From Sphagnum compactum (Eukaryota > Bryophyta > Sphagnopsida > Sphagnales): DNA of 64,000 bases. The notes under the pieces were generated by a model, which saw nothing but the letters and a program-made list of their open reading frames with translations, was not told where the DNA came from and did no database searches. The position numbers and the translations under genes were made by a program. This document shows, in pieces, positions 1 to 11,490 of the stretch (positions within the stretch are counted from its first letter, which is position 1; each line of letters starts with the position of its first letter). The stretch is taken from assembly GCA_965153455.1 (NCBI GenBank), contig OZ234498.1, forward strand, positions 8,556,001-8,620,000. The letters are read 5' to 3'.

Positions 1-1354
1 CCAATAGAGTCTGGTAGGATTCATAGGATATGATCTAACACATGTGAAGGGCACGGGTGAAAACCATGGGAACAACAACATGGAGAACAGGTTCTTATCA
101 TTTTATGCTAAGGAAAGGATCCTTTCTTTTGATGAAGCTCAACAAGCCATTTGTTTCAAATGCTTCTGTAGCGGTGGTAGATGGCTAGGAGGTCGATAAT
201 GGCTAGTGGGTTGTTAGAAGGTAGAGATACTAAAGACAGCAGCTGAGGTGAAGGTTTCATGTCCACCCACCATCCATCCCTTATAGTGTGCTGGTGGCTG
301 TTGGTTTCACTCTGGCTGGCACATGGGCATGTCCACTATCCTTGCATCTCTCTGCATTTGTATTCAAAGAGAGATGGCCGAACTATAGCTTTGAATTCCA
401 TCTTCAAAGCCAGCCGACCTTCCCTGAATCTGCTGCACATAATAGTTACTGTGATTTCCTTTCCTAATGCCTTTGAGTTAGATCATCTGTGATTCATGCA
501 ATAGACTGGCAGAAGTGTGGAGTAAAGAGATCCTTCCATGAGAGACCAAGCCATGTCTGAAGGCACATCTCCACCTGGTGATCAACATAGACAATGTTCC
601 AATAATCCAGACACACAGAGTGTATGTAGGAGGGAAGAGAAACAGACCAAACAGTAAGGAAACAGACCAGACATTACTGCAGACGCCTCATCAAATAATC
701 AACCTAACAACCCAACAAGCATAGGCAATTCAATTTCCAAAAAAGCTAGAATGCACAGGAACTGGGTTTCCATGATCAAAGATGCTCAGCATTGAGCAGA
801 TGCTTTAGCATTGAACCCAGGGTAGTAGAGACGAAAAAAAATGGTTTTAGTGATTTCAGGACAAAAATGCACCACCCCTGAAACCAACCTTCAACCAGAG
901 TGATCACTGACAAAAATTAGACAAACCCACCAACACCACAGAGAGAAAAGCCTTCACATACAGACTAGCCTGATCCACTTAATATTCAGAGTTAATGGTA
1001 CAAAGATTGTATTACCTTTGAGGTGACAAATACTGAACAGTTCAACAAACAAATTCCTTGGCCACCCCCCATTGTGGCCAGAAACCTTGTGGTGCTAACT
1101 GAGCCATTTTTTTTAATGTTACAAATTCCAGTGCACCATCAGCCGAACAGAGAGATGTCCATGATGTCCATGACAAGTCCCAACGTGTAGCAAAATGGGC
1201 ACTGATGACAGCCATTAACATTGCAGCACATAAGAAATTAAAATTTTATAAAGCCAAAATTGAATCTAACTCCTAGATCTCTGGTTCCAGAGCAATCACT
1301 GTGACCTATGCCAGCAGGAACCTGCAAGCTAGCACAAGTGGAAGCATATTTGAC
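1..1354. other. 3' flank of the IDD gene, no gene seen
   Basis: No reading frame here has convincing coding character. The last few hundred bases, just beyond the minus-strand IDD stop codon at 1355-1357, should hold that gene's 3' UTR; an AT-rich tract around 1235-1260 could carry its poly(A) signal. A short plus-strand frame from an ATG at 553 reads as a polar peptide and ends near 657; it has no recognisable motif and I do not call it. Confidence 0.5.
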
Positions 1355-4300
1355 CTAGGAACTGTCCCATGATTTCCCTGGAGAATGACCACTTGCACCA
1401 ACTGGTCGTAAATTCTCTCTTTGAGTAAAGAAGGCTCCTAGGTCTACACCTGGACCTAATGATGTGATACTAGCCAAATCGCATTGAGACAGTGTCCGTC
1501 CCATGCCTCCAGCAGCAGCAGCAGCAGCGACGGCAGCAGCAGCCATTCCATTAGCTCCACCAACACCCAAGAAGTCATGTGTAAATCTGTCACTTCCGTC
1601 TTCTGCCTGTGTTGAACCACCACCACCAAGGCCTACTGGCAGCTGCGATGGGCCCATGCCTTGAGAGACTAGAGCTCCAGAGTATGGACTGTGGTGGTGG
1701 TGCCCGCCCATGACATCATTTGTTGACATCCGACGGCGATTGTTATTAGGAGGCATCATTCCTCCCACATTGCCGGTGGATGGTGTGGCATTTGGTCCAA
1801 ACATGGATGACATATTGCTCAGTGATCCTGCAAAGATCCCAGCACCTCCTGATAATGAGTTCCTGAAATCCTGGATCCTTGCTGCTGCATGATGCTCATT
1901 CAGCCTTCCTTGGCTGCCTCCAAAGCTAGATGGACCCATTGATGTGCCCACTACTGCCGGAGAGCCTGTTTGCATGGGCGGCACTTCAACAGACCGCCTG
2001 CTTTGCAATGGCTGAACTATGCTTGGCTTGTTTGGTGGTGGAAGCTGATCACCTACCCGGGCTGGTTCTTGTCGCTGTCCTTGCCAGAGTGACATAGAGC
2101 TCGAATCCCCGCCACCAAATCCAAACCCTCGTAGCAAGGAGGAGGAATTACTGGCAGTTGCCCCCATTTGTGCTGCTTTCTGTAGCAAAGCTGTTGCTGA
2201 CATTTGAGCAGTTGCTGTGTGGTGGTGTTGCAGCTGCTGCTGATTGAAGAGCATAGACATAGAGGGTACATTGCCAACTCCATCATTATAAACTGAGGAG
2301 GAACAGCTTGATAGGCCTGCTGCAGAGGATGAAGACAACCCTGCTGTTGCAGAGCTTCGCTCTGTCTGATTGACACCAGTCATGAAATCTGAAAACCCCG
2401 ATATGCCCATCCCCATGCTTGCTGCACCAGTGGCATGAAACCCTGGCATTGACGTCCCTGCAGAAGAAAACAGATGTGCAAACAGGCTCCCAGTGGTACT
2501 GCCAGACGAAACCATTGGAAGAAGAAGTCCACTAGAAGACAAGAGTCTCGGGGCTTGTGGAACATCATACTCTTGAAGAGCATGATTCGGAATCCCTTGA
2601 ATTCCTGTGCCACCACCTCCTCCCAGATGCATGATAGCCTTAGGAGGTTGCATCAGATAAGAAGATGCAATGTCCGAACAGCCAGGAAGCTGCTGCAATT
2701 GCATCTGTTGTGATCCAGGAAGACCTTGACCTGGACCACCAGCTGGTCCTCCTAGCCACAATGACAGCCTTGGACCTGCTGCACCAGCCGTAGTGGCAGC
2801 TGGAGCATTACCAACAACAGCTTGATGACTACCCCATTGTGGTGGTAGCAATGACAGACCACCTTCATCAAGTCTTCCTAAGCTTGCTGCCATGGACGGT
2901 GGCAGAAGACCTGACCTCATTGGAGATCCCCCTAATCCTCCTCCTCCTGCTCCTGCAGATGCAGCCAAAGAGTTGTGATCTCCTCCACTCACAGCTGCAG
3001 CTCCCAAATTGTTGGTGTGTGGAGACGAAGGTGCAGCAGCAGCTGCACCACCACCACTACTAACCGACATGGTTGATGCTGCAGCAGGACCTATAACCTG
3101 CACCACCATATCACTACTGCTCATGTCACTGCCACCGCCAACACGCTTCCCTGCTGCCGAGACTCGAGCACTGTCCTCTGCCAAGGCATCACAAAAGGCT
3201 CGATGTGTGATGAAACTGTCTCGCCTGCTCTCTCCATTCCCCACATGCCATGCACACTTCTTCCCATGAGCAATTTGTTGGACAAGTTCCTGTCTCTAGG
3301 GTCACAAAATGCAAATGATGTATGTCTAGAGCAAGAGAAAATGAGAGAGAGAGATGGGGTGTGAGATAGCAACCTGGAAAACAAGGTACCACAATCACAT
3401 CTGTACTCTCGAGTTCCGCAGGTTTTGGAATGAGCCTTCCAGTCCGATTGAACAGCGTATCGCTTGGAGCACTTGTCGCACTTCCACTTCTTCTCGCCAT
3501 GCTTGCGGCAAAAGTGCTTCTTGATGCCAGTCAAGTCGCCCAGAGCGCGCGACGGGTCGTGATGCACACAGGTGGGCTCAGGGCAGATGTAGACGCGCTT
3601 GCGAATCTCCTTGCTGCTCCGCTGTCTCAGCTTCCAGGGCAGGTTATGGCCCCGTCGGTGTAACTGCAGGTTCTGATCCCGCTGAAACCCTTTGTTGCAA
3701 ATCTCGCACACGAAGCGATTGGTCGCCATCAATGTCGTGGGCGACAGTGCTATCACCTCTGCCTCTGGGTCTGCAAACCAACAACAACCCATTTCTTACC
3801 ACCCTGGTTTCCTTCTTCTTTTTCAAAAACAACCACCCATTTCTCAGCGCCCTTGTCTTCTTCTTCTTCTTCTTCTTCTTCTTCTTTAAAAAAAAACAAC
3901 AACCCATTTCTCACCACCCTCGTTTTCTTCTTCAAAAACAACCAACAACGCATTTCTCACCACCCTTGTTTTCTTCTTCTTCTTCAAAAACAACAACCAC
4001 CCATTTCTCACCACCCTCGTTCTCTTCTTCAAAAAACAACAACCACCCATTTCTCATCACCCTTGTTTTCATCTTCTTCAAAAGCACTTCCAGAAAACCT
4101 CCAACTGTGCACTACAAGGAACCCAAACAAAAACCAAGGACCATGCAAAAACAAAACCATACATACCCGGAGTACCAGGTAGATTCCGTTTGCGCTTCGA
4201 CCCTGCTGCTGCAAGAGGCGGCTGCTGCTGTTGCCCACTGGAAACGGTGGTGGCCGGGGTGGACGTCATACTCCTCGGCGGTGGCGGTGTACTAGTGTCG

Positions 4301-4386
4301 TTGCCATCATATTCATGATCTGTGTGACTTCCCGATGACACACTTGCTTCCCCAGCTGATGCGCTGGTTATGTTGGACAATGTCAT
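1355..4386 (-). CDS. INDETERMINATE DOMAIN (IDD) C2H2 zinc-finger transcription factor
   Basis: Nuclear DNA-binding factor of the plant-specific IDD family; known members bind DNA through four C2H2/C2HC fingers and partner GRAS proteins such as SHR, SCR and DELLA. Coding exons are 4386-4167, 3770-3374 and 3224-1355, all with GT-AG introns, giving about 828 residues. The ATG at 4386 is supported by an in-frame TAG at 4446-4444. The motif KRKRNLPGTP at residues 64-73 is the family's N-terminal signature and a likely nuclear signal. Finger 1 covers 95-115 (C95, C98, H111, H115), finger 2 136-164, finger 3 171-191 and finger 4 198-217. Both introns fall where they should: one between GTP and DPEAEV, one inside the fourth finger at R206. 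Downstream are an LxLxL (LSLWL, 359-363) EAR-like motif, MSATALLQKAAQMG (547-560) and FTHDFLG (about 753-759), the last two being conserved IDD C-terminal motifs. The C-terminal part is unusually long and rich in Gly, Ser, Ala and Gln, with a polyalanine tract encoded near 1509-1545. Family is certain; the subfamily is not assigned. Confidence 0.95.
3778..4082. repeat. minisatellite in intron 1 of the IDD gene
   Basis: About six imperfect units of roughly 45-55 bp. Each has an A/C block (aacaacaaccacccatttct), then caccaccctcgt or cacccttgt, then a TTC/CTT run of varying length. It fills most of the intron between coding exons 1 and 2, and a (CTT)n run near 3860-3885 sits in one unit. Unit number is likely to vary between individuals. 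Confidence 0.85.
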
Positions 4387-5051
4387 CTCCAGCTTTCCTT
4401 CCTTCCTTCCTTCCTTCCTTGTCCCTGCTGCAGCTTCTGAATTCTAGCTCAGCTTCTTGCTGCTGCTGAAGAAGCTCCCAGCTTCCAAAACCATCAGGGG
4501 CGGTTCCTGCTTCCGCCCCCCAGTACTGATCCCACTACCCGGCACTGCTGATCCCACGACGACAACAAAAACTCCTGCACCACTGCGACTCCTCCAAGCT
4601 GCTGCATGACACCAACACAAACACCACCACAACTACCAACTCCTGCTCTCGCCGCCGCTGCTACACTCCGAAGAAGATTTTTACTCCTGCAACTGCTGCT
4701 CATACTCCTCTTCAACTGCAACAACAACAACAACAAGCTCATGACGACAAAAATCAGCGGCATGATCTTCTTCTTCTTCTTCTTCTTCTTCTTGCTCCTC
4801 CTTCTCTCCTTCTTCCCTTCCTTCCACCAGTCTGAGCAAAAACACTTCACCCACTCTACCGCGTCTACAAAACTCGCACACCCGACGCCACCCGCACCGG
4901 CATCAAGCTCGCACACGAAGAGAGCGGAGGCAACGGCGACAGGGGCCTCGGCGTCGTCGTCTTCTTCCGTCCGCAGGACAAAGCTTAGTTGCAACCAAGG
5001 GAGAAAAACTCCATTACCCCAGGGGTATTGGCTCTCACTGCTATAGCCCAT
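4387..5051 (-). promoter_or_regulatory. Long 5' leader / proximal promoter of the IDD gene, with a possible uORF
   Basis: This block is richer in G and C than the DNA beyond it, as expected for a transcribed leader. It holds an AAGG repeat just before the start codon (4397-4420), an AAG run near 4770-4792 and an open frame on the minus strand from an ATG at 5051 down to about 4494. That frame has a highly charged Lys/Arg/Glu middle and a hydrophobic stretch, typical of translated low-complexity DNA. I treat it as a possible upstream ORF and not as a gene. A TATATATATA tract at 5093-5107 lies just upstream and could be the core promoter, with a leader of about 650 nt. Confidence 0.4.
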
Positions 5052-5114
5052 TCTGGGACCATGAGACTAGCGCTTTTTTTTTTGACTGGCTATACATATA
5101 TATATATCCATGCC

Positions 5115-5740
5115 AAAAATCTAAAACAAAACTGAAAACTGCTAAAATCATGTGGTTTTCTTTTGAGATTTTCAATAGTCAAATTAAAGAATTTTTTAGA
5201 TAGCCAAAAATAAAGAAGGATATTTTATATTTTTTTCACTTTCATATTTTTGCTTGTAGGCAAATTTGGTGAATTTTTTCCTCTGGCTCATTGCTAGCTT
5301 TTTGTAGCCGCCAAAAAGCTATAATAAAAATTCAAACTGCAAACATCATGTGCCTTTTTTTTGGATTTTCAATAGCTGAAATTCAACCAAATTTTAAGAA
5401 AAATCGTCAAATTTCTATAATCTTTTCCCCACTAGGTAGCCAAAAATATTAAAAGATATTTTTCAAAATAATTACTTTCAAATGTAGCCAAATTTGACAA
5501 AAAAATTTATGGGGATCATCACTAGCTACAAAACTACTAAAATCATGTGCTTTTGGAGATTTTCAATACCCAGAAATCAACCAAAATTCAAAAAAGATCG
5601 TCAAATTTCTATACATGGTTCCCACTGGGTAGCCAAGAATATAGAAGGATATTTTTCCCCCAAAAAAAAAAACTTTCATATTTAGCTTGTAGCCAAATTT
5701 GGCGAAATCTTCTTGTGGATCATCACCAATTTGGCTACAA
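5115..5740. repeat. Three diverged tandem units of about 197 bp
   Basis: Each unit has a recognisable order: aaaatcatgtg (about 5143, 5345 and 5540), gattttcaatag, cgtcaaatttctat, ggtagccaa, gaaggatattttt, ctttcatatt and tgtagccaaatttg. Units are diverged, so this is old. Related segments reappear in both orientations in the adjoining inverted repeat at 5917-6210, so the block is probably one decayed mobile element or local satellite. Confidence 0.7.
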
Positions 5741-5779
5741 ACACAACAAAATTGACAAAAATATTCTCTGCCCTGGGAC

Positions 5780-5880
5780 CTCAATAAAGGTCCTGGGTTC
5801 AAATCCAGCCAAGTGCAGTTGACACTCTCGCCAGCCCTTTGCCAATGAGCTTGACTTGGGGGTGCCAATGGCTTGTCATG
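5780..5880 (+). mobile_element. Possible SINE-like fragment with a tRNA T-arm
   Basis: At 5793-5808 the sequence ctgggttcaaatccag forms a perfect T-stem and loop and contains the pol III B-box core GGTTCAAATCC. No convincing A-box or complete cloverleaf precedes it, so it is not a tRNA gene. It could be the tRNA-related head of a truncated SINE; the following about 70 bp would be the body. The remaining evidence is weak. Confidence 0.35.
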
Positions 5881-5916
5881 TCGGGTCTACCATTTTTACT
5901 TCAAAAGAAAAGCCAA

Positions 5917-6210
5917 TAAATATAAAAGGATGGTAGATTTTTTTGACTCTTATATTTTCTTATCACAAAATTGGCTAAATTGTCTTATGGATGATCGCTA
6001 CTTCAGTTACATCACAAAATTTGGATGAAAAAAAAAAAAAACCCTGAAATGTCTTCATAGTAGGGGTTTTTTTTTTCCCAATTTTGTGATGTGCTGAAGT
6101 GACAAAAATCCATAAGACAATTTAGCCAGATTTGACAATAAGAAAATATGAAGCTCAAAAAAAGTTCTAGTATCCTTCTATATTTTTGGCTACCTGGAGG
6201 AACTTAGGAT
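5917..6210. repeat. Large imperfect inverted repeat, MITE-like
   Basis: The left arm (about 5917-6025) contains ttatattttctta, aattggctaaattgtcttatgga, cttcag and acatcacaaaattt. The right arm (about 6080-6205) is its reverse complement: aattttgtgatgt, ctgaag, tccataagacaatttagcc and aataagaaaatatgaag. A poly(A)/poly(T) spacer separates them. Arms of about 100 bp around a short spacer fit a foldback or MITE relic. Confidence 0.7.
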
Positions 6211-7958
6211 AAAATCTGGAAATTTTTCCTATATAAATTTTTGTTGAAATTTGACAAATTAAAAACTCAGGAAAACACTCAATTTCGCCAATTTGAAAAA
6301 AAATCCTGACATTTGGCAAATTTTCACCAAAAAAAAGGGACCTTGCCTATCATGGTAAATTTGCCATAGGTTGATTTATTGTTGTGGAAGTAAAGGAAGC
6401 AAATTTTTTTAAAACATTGAATGAAGTAAATTAGCATTAAATTCTTATTTTGAAATAAGTAGATTAAGCAAATTCAAACAAAAAAGTGAAATAAGTCAAA
6501 TAAGAAATTTGATTTTAAAACTTAGTTTATTATGCTAAATGGAGAAATTTTAATAAACATGCCATGAAAAAAAGAGTACGAAATCGCATATAGCTAGTGA
6601 TTTGAAGTGTATCTTACTAAATCGATTTCACTTTATAGTTTAGAATTAATTAAGAAAAAACAAGAGCATAGAAGGAAAAGAGAGAATGACAAATTCAAAA
6701 AAGGGGAAAAAAATAAATTTAAAATAAAATAAAGAAAAATAAAATGGAGTAAGTGCCTAGTGAAGTGAACCTTGTGAAAAAAATAATTATAAAAAGATAT
6801 TTATTTTCCACTTTATTTGAAAGTATTAAAAAAAGAAGAGAGAGAGTGAGATTTTTTTTTCTCATAAAAAGAGCAAGTGAAGCAAGTGAAGTTAACCTCA
6901 TCAAAACATAAATGAATATTTATTTTACTTTTATTGAAAATGATCAAAGACAAGGAGAAATATCAAGATGGAAACTTGTGTTGCTTTTTATTGAAATGAA
7001 AAGAAAAAAGACCGCATAGAAGAAGGATGATGAATATCCAGTAGCCCATAAGGAAGGAACACGGGAAAAAAGGTCAAAAGAAAAAAGAAAAGAAAATGGA
7101 AAAAAAAAAGTCAGATCTTGCATGGGTGGGGGGAAGAGGGGGAAGGAAAGATAATCCGAAATGGCATTACCATTAGCAAAACAAAATAACAAATGAGATA
7201 TGTTGAGCAAGGAAGAAGGTTGTCCAAGTCCATTTGAAGGACAAGGAAGTTAGTTCTACTTGAAGGATAGGAGGGAGTTAGGGAGAAAGCCAAAAAACCA
7301 AACAAACCAATGCTTGAGTTGAGTTAGTAGAGATGATGTTTGCAACTTTTTTTTTGTAGAGAAATAAAGAAGGACGCCCATGATTGAAAGCCGTGCCTTT
7401 TAGTATTAGTAAAATGGGTAACTTGTTTGGATGGGATATCATCCCATAGGGGGTAGTTTGTACTTGAAGCCAAATACCTAGCAAGTGAGATCAAGGATGA
7501 GGGGCGGGGGAGGAGGGGAAGATGGCATATTTTGAGAGAGAGAATTTTGGCTTTGTCAGGCTTGACTACCAACAAGGCAAGGGATATAGTGTTAAGAATC
7601 ATTATAGAGTATAGTAGCTTCAAGGGATTTGCCCACTGCACATGCCACAAATAGCAGGTTTGGGTTGTGCATACAGAATCGGATCATACTGAAAGGGGGC
7701 TGACTTGCTCGCAGTCGTAGTGTGGGTACAAATGGGAGAATAGGTTACCCATTTCATCACTTCACGGTTATGCTCCTTCCTTCCGAATAAGTCTATGATT
7801 TTATTGTGACAATATACGTCTCCCACAAGAGACAGGTTTGATCCCCTCTTTCTTTCTTTTCCCCTCTTTTCCTGTTACGGGGCCACCACATTACCTGGCT
7901 TTATGCCATACCTTTTGGCTTTTGATCTGGAGAAAGCTTTAATAAAAAATAGTCCATC

Positions 7959-8083
7959 AAGTCACTACCCTAAAAAAACATGACATCGTCATCATCCATC
8001 CATCCATCTCTCTATCTTCATCCAAGTCACTACCCAAAAAAAACACAACATCATCATCATCCATCCATCTATCTATCTTCATC
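7959..8083. repeat. Two-copy tandem duplication with ATCC microsatellite
   Basis: The unit of about 60-65 bp runs from aagtcactaccc through an A run and catcatcatccatccat to tatcttcatcc. It is present at 7959-8023 and again at 8024-8083 with a few substitutions. Confidence 0.8.
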
Positions 8084-9078
8084 CATGATCCCGCTTTTCT
8101 CTTACAATAATAATATGGCAGACCGCTCCAATCGTTGCCATATGTTTTGGGCACCCTTCCTTTTTTGTTTGTTCCGATTTCATTTTCCCTTTTATGCAAT
8201 TGGTTTGTTTGAAACCGATCTTTGTATGCATGTTCGTGTTTGTCCGTGTGTCTCCTCTCTCTTGTTGCCACCAGGGCTTGGCTAGGGGTGTGCATTTGTG
8301 GGTTGGGCATCTGGCCTCAAGAGTGTTCCATAGGGTTCCATTCGAGCGGTTTCCTTCTCTTGGCCCTAATTTTGTGGGCCTTGGTTTCCTCCGTTATTTC
8401 TTTTGTCTTTTTTCTCACGGTCTGCTTAGTGTGCCTTGTCCTGACTTGGAGTGTATGCTAGTGTGGCCTTTCTTTTTTGTTCCGGAGTTGGGGAGTTTAT
8501 TGTTTTATGTTCTCGTCGGTCAATCGGTCGACTCCTCCTCCATCCCTGCCTGCCGGTATGCAGGCTATCTGTTTTTTAAATCTACGGACTGTGTTAATTC
8601 CGACGGAAAGAAAATCTGATAAAATTGGATCAAGCTGTCTAACACCCCCCCCCCTTTTTCCCTTTCTCCCCTACCCCCCAATACCCCTCCTTCGACCCCC
8701 TCCCTTTTCTCTTATTTTAAGCAAAATGTTGGATTTGAGTTTGGAAATGCCTCCCAATACCCGGACATGTCAATCATAAAATCATGCCGCAATAGCAACA
8801 AGTACAAGTGATCGGGGCTTGCTTGCTTGCTGTGACGGATGACGGATGACGATGGTACTATACCAAGGGAATTTGAGAGGATAAAAATTAGAGCATAATA
8901 AGTTCCAAAATCATCATAAGAGATCGTAGTTGTCAGCCAGCCAACCAGCCAGCCCCCCTTTCCGACTCCAATATTTGTTCTTCAAAGTCTGCAAAAAAAA
9001 CAAATTTCTTCACATACAAATCACACAATTGCACCAAGAACACCCATTCTCCATCCTTACTAAAAAGGAACTTGAATT

Positions 9079-9100
9079 GGGGGGGGGGGGGGGGGGGGGG
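9079..9100 (+). repeat. Homopolymer G run
   Basis: About 22 consecutive G residues. Such a run can form G-quadruplex structures and is unstable in copying and sequencing, so its length is uncertain. Confidence 0.8.
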
Positions 9101-11430
9101 GCTGGGTGGTGTTGTTCTTTTGAGTCTATGCTTAAAAAGCTCTTAGAATGTTAGTGTACTTTTTTAATTAAAAAGTATTTGAGTTGGGCATTGTTGTTGT
9201 GGATGGGTATCTTATGCGATAGGAACCAAATTGAGAGGCTTCATTTATTTAATAATTTTTTAAAGGCCTTTGATTCTAAAATGGATCAAGCCAATATGTC
9301 AAGTTCGACCAAGCCAATATGTCAAGTTGCTACGGTGTACTTTGAGATGTACTTTGAAAAACAAGGAGAAAGAAAGAAAGAATGAAAGGGGGAAAAAAAA
9401 AAAAAAAAAAAGAATCCCCAATCCTTAACATGAGGCTGTCTTATCCGGACTTTTGGACTTTTTGTTTCACTTTTTATGGGGGGGTTGGGTGGGGGGCAGG
9501 GTGGGTGCAGGATGGCTGGTGCTTGTCTATTTCCCCATCACTATAGGAAAAGCCCAAGGGTTATAAGAAGGTTCAAACTATGGTTCAACTTTCTCGGATT
9601 GGAAACATGGTTATTTATAGACAAGTGTAAATAATGGGCGGGAGGGAGAGGGACTAAGTTCAGGCATTTGCTTTTCTCTCTCTCTCTCTCTCTCTTTCTT
9701 TAGCCTCCGAAGCACTCTACCATAAAATATTGACCCATTTGAGAGCCCCAAGCAATCATGGACAGAATTTCATAAAAAATACAAGAATCTCACCATAATA
9801 ATGGGGTGTTTTGAGGGGGGGGGGGAGTACTGAACTCCCAAAGCTCATTCCCCCAACAAAATTTGTGGGACCAAATCTAGTTTATATGTTAAAGAGGGGA
9901 ATTACCTACCCATCTCAACTTGGGATTGAAGGCCCAATTCATCAACTAGGATATTGAGAAAGACACCATCTTTGGTGAGAGAACTTGTCATTTTGGCTAT
10001 CATCCTTGATTTCTAGAAATCGCATTGCACCATTCTTTTTTCCTTGGGAGAGAGAACAACTAAAATAACCCCACCCCCTCCCCCGCCCAAAAAAAAGGTG
10101 AGTTTCATTGTCCAACTACAAACAAAAACCACAACATCCACCCACCAACAAATGAGTTAAATGGTGAAGTAGTATTTGAGTTAAGGTATAAGTAAAGATG
10201 CTTAGGTAACACAGTTGTGAATTTTGAAGGCCCAAATTTGTTTGAGCTGATTAGCTTGTCAGAGAATGTCTACCACTTAAAACATCCCATATGGATGTTA
10301 AATACACAGGTTATGCCCCGTAATCTGCCAGCTCTCGTCAATTACCTTGTTCATTTTAAGCTCTCGGGTGGCAGATTATGTCTCTCATTTTCTTGACCAC
10401 ATTCCACAAGACATAATCTTCCAACAATGGAAAATGGCATCATCCTTGCCCATTATGTTAAGTGCCACATCTTGCTTGCTTGCTTGCTTGACCATGGTTG
10501 GCAACACTTCTTCCACAAGAGAAGATTGAGAAGGAAATAAAACACAAAGGCATTGGCATTTTTAATCATAATGGGCAGGGGCTTTCATCATTCCACAAAA
10601 CATAATTGGTCATGTAACCGGCCACGGAGCTCTCACCAATTCACCTAGTCCATAATTGATGATTTGCAAGGTTAGATGGAACAAAGGATGGGTCTAGTGC
10701 AACACACATGGGTAAATAATTAATCAATCAATCAATCAATCATGGGAGAGTTGTGGAGAGTTGTGGATATTGGGGGCCATGGAATCTATAGATTAATAAG
10801 ATAGGTGTTTGTTTTGTTTTGTTTTGTTTGGATGTGATCACATTACAATCCTCCCAAATTGTGTGGACCCTTGCATCACTTTTGATGTTGTCACAAAGCT
10901 CTCATTCCTTCATGATGAGACAATGTGAATCTATGTTTGTTGTTTCACAATTTTCACACCAATGCAACCAAGGCTAATGAATTTAGAGTGATTTGTGACA
11001 GCAGAAATTCGATGTTCTTCTTTTTTCAAAATGACTTTCTCATAATTGGGTTCTATAATAAGAACTCTGAAATTAACCCCACTTTAACTAGAATAGTATT
11101 GGGATGGGTGGGTGGGAGGGGTGCCACTAATCACTAATGGCCATTGCCTCCTACTTTCAGGCTACAGTACTTTAAATGTTCCAGCAGTAAGTGAATTGTG
11201 TAAATGTTGGATCTGGAGTTGCCATGACTCTCTCTCTCTCACTATGAAAATTTCTTCCATCCTGCCAAGAAAAACATTATACTATACCTTAGCAGCTTGG
11301 ACATTAATTATATACTATTTGCACAAAATTTCAATTTTTTGCTTTTCTCAAAGAACAGCATTTTGTGAAAGAAAATCAAGAATCTTTCAAAATATTCAGA
11401 ACATTTTTTCATTTTTTAAAAAATTGTTTT

Positions 11431-11490
11431 GACATGGAATCTTCATTATTTATTTATTTATTTATTCAACAGGCATGTGTCGAAGCTGCC
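11431..11490 (-). repeat. Copy of the AATTAATT-core dispersed repeat, minus orientation
   Basis: Read on the minus strand it has gcttcgacacatg, tgttgaataa, an (AAAT)n tract and then ttccatgtca. This matches the order of the plus-strand copies at 14949-15035, 45465-45735 and 54505-54835. Confidence 0.55.

Noticed and set aside
3732-4295. A 187-codon plus-strand frame over IDD exon 1 and intron 1
   Set aside because: It is the antisense reading of the minisatellite and of the real exon.
4494-5051. A 185-codon minus-strand frame upstream of the IDD gene
   Set aside because: Its composition follows AAG, GGAA and TTG repeats of the leader. No domain is visible and it lies where the IDD leader is expected.
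5789-5810. A tRNA gene
   Set aside because: Only the T-arm fits. There is no acceptor stem, D-arm or anticodon arm upstream in the required spacing.
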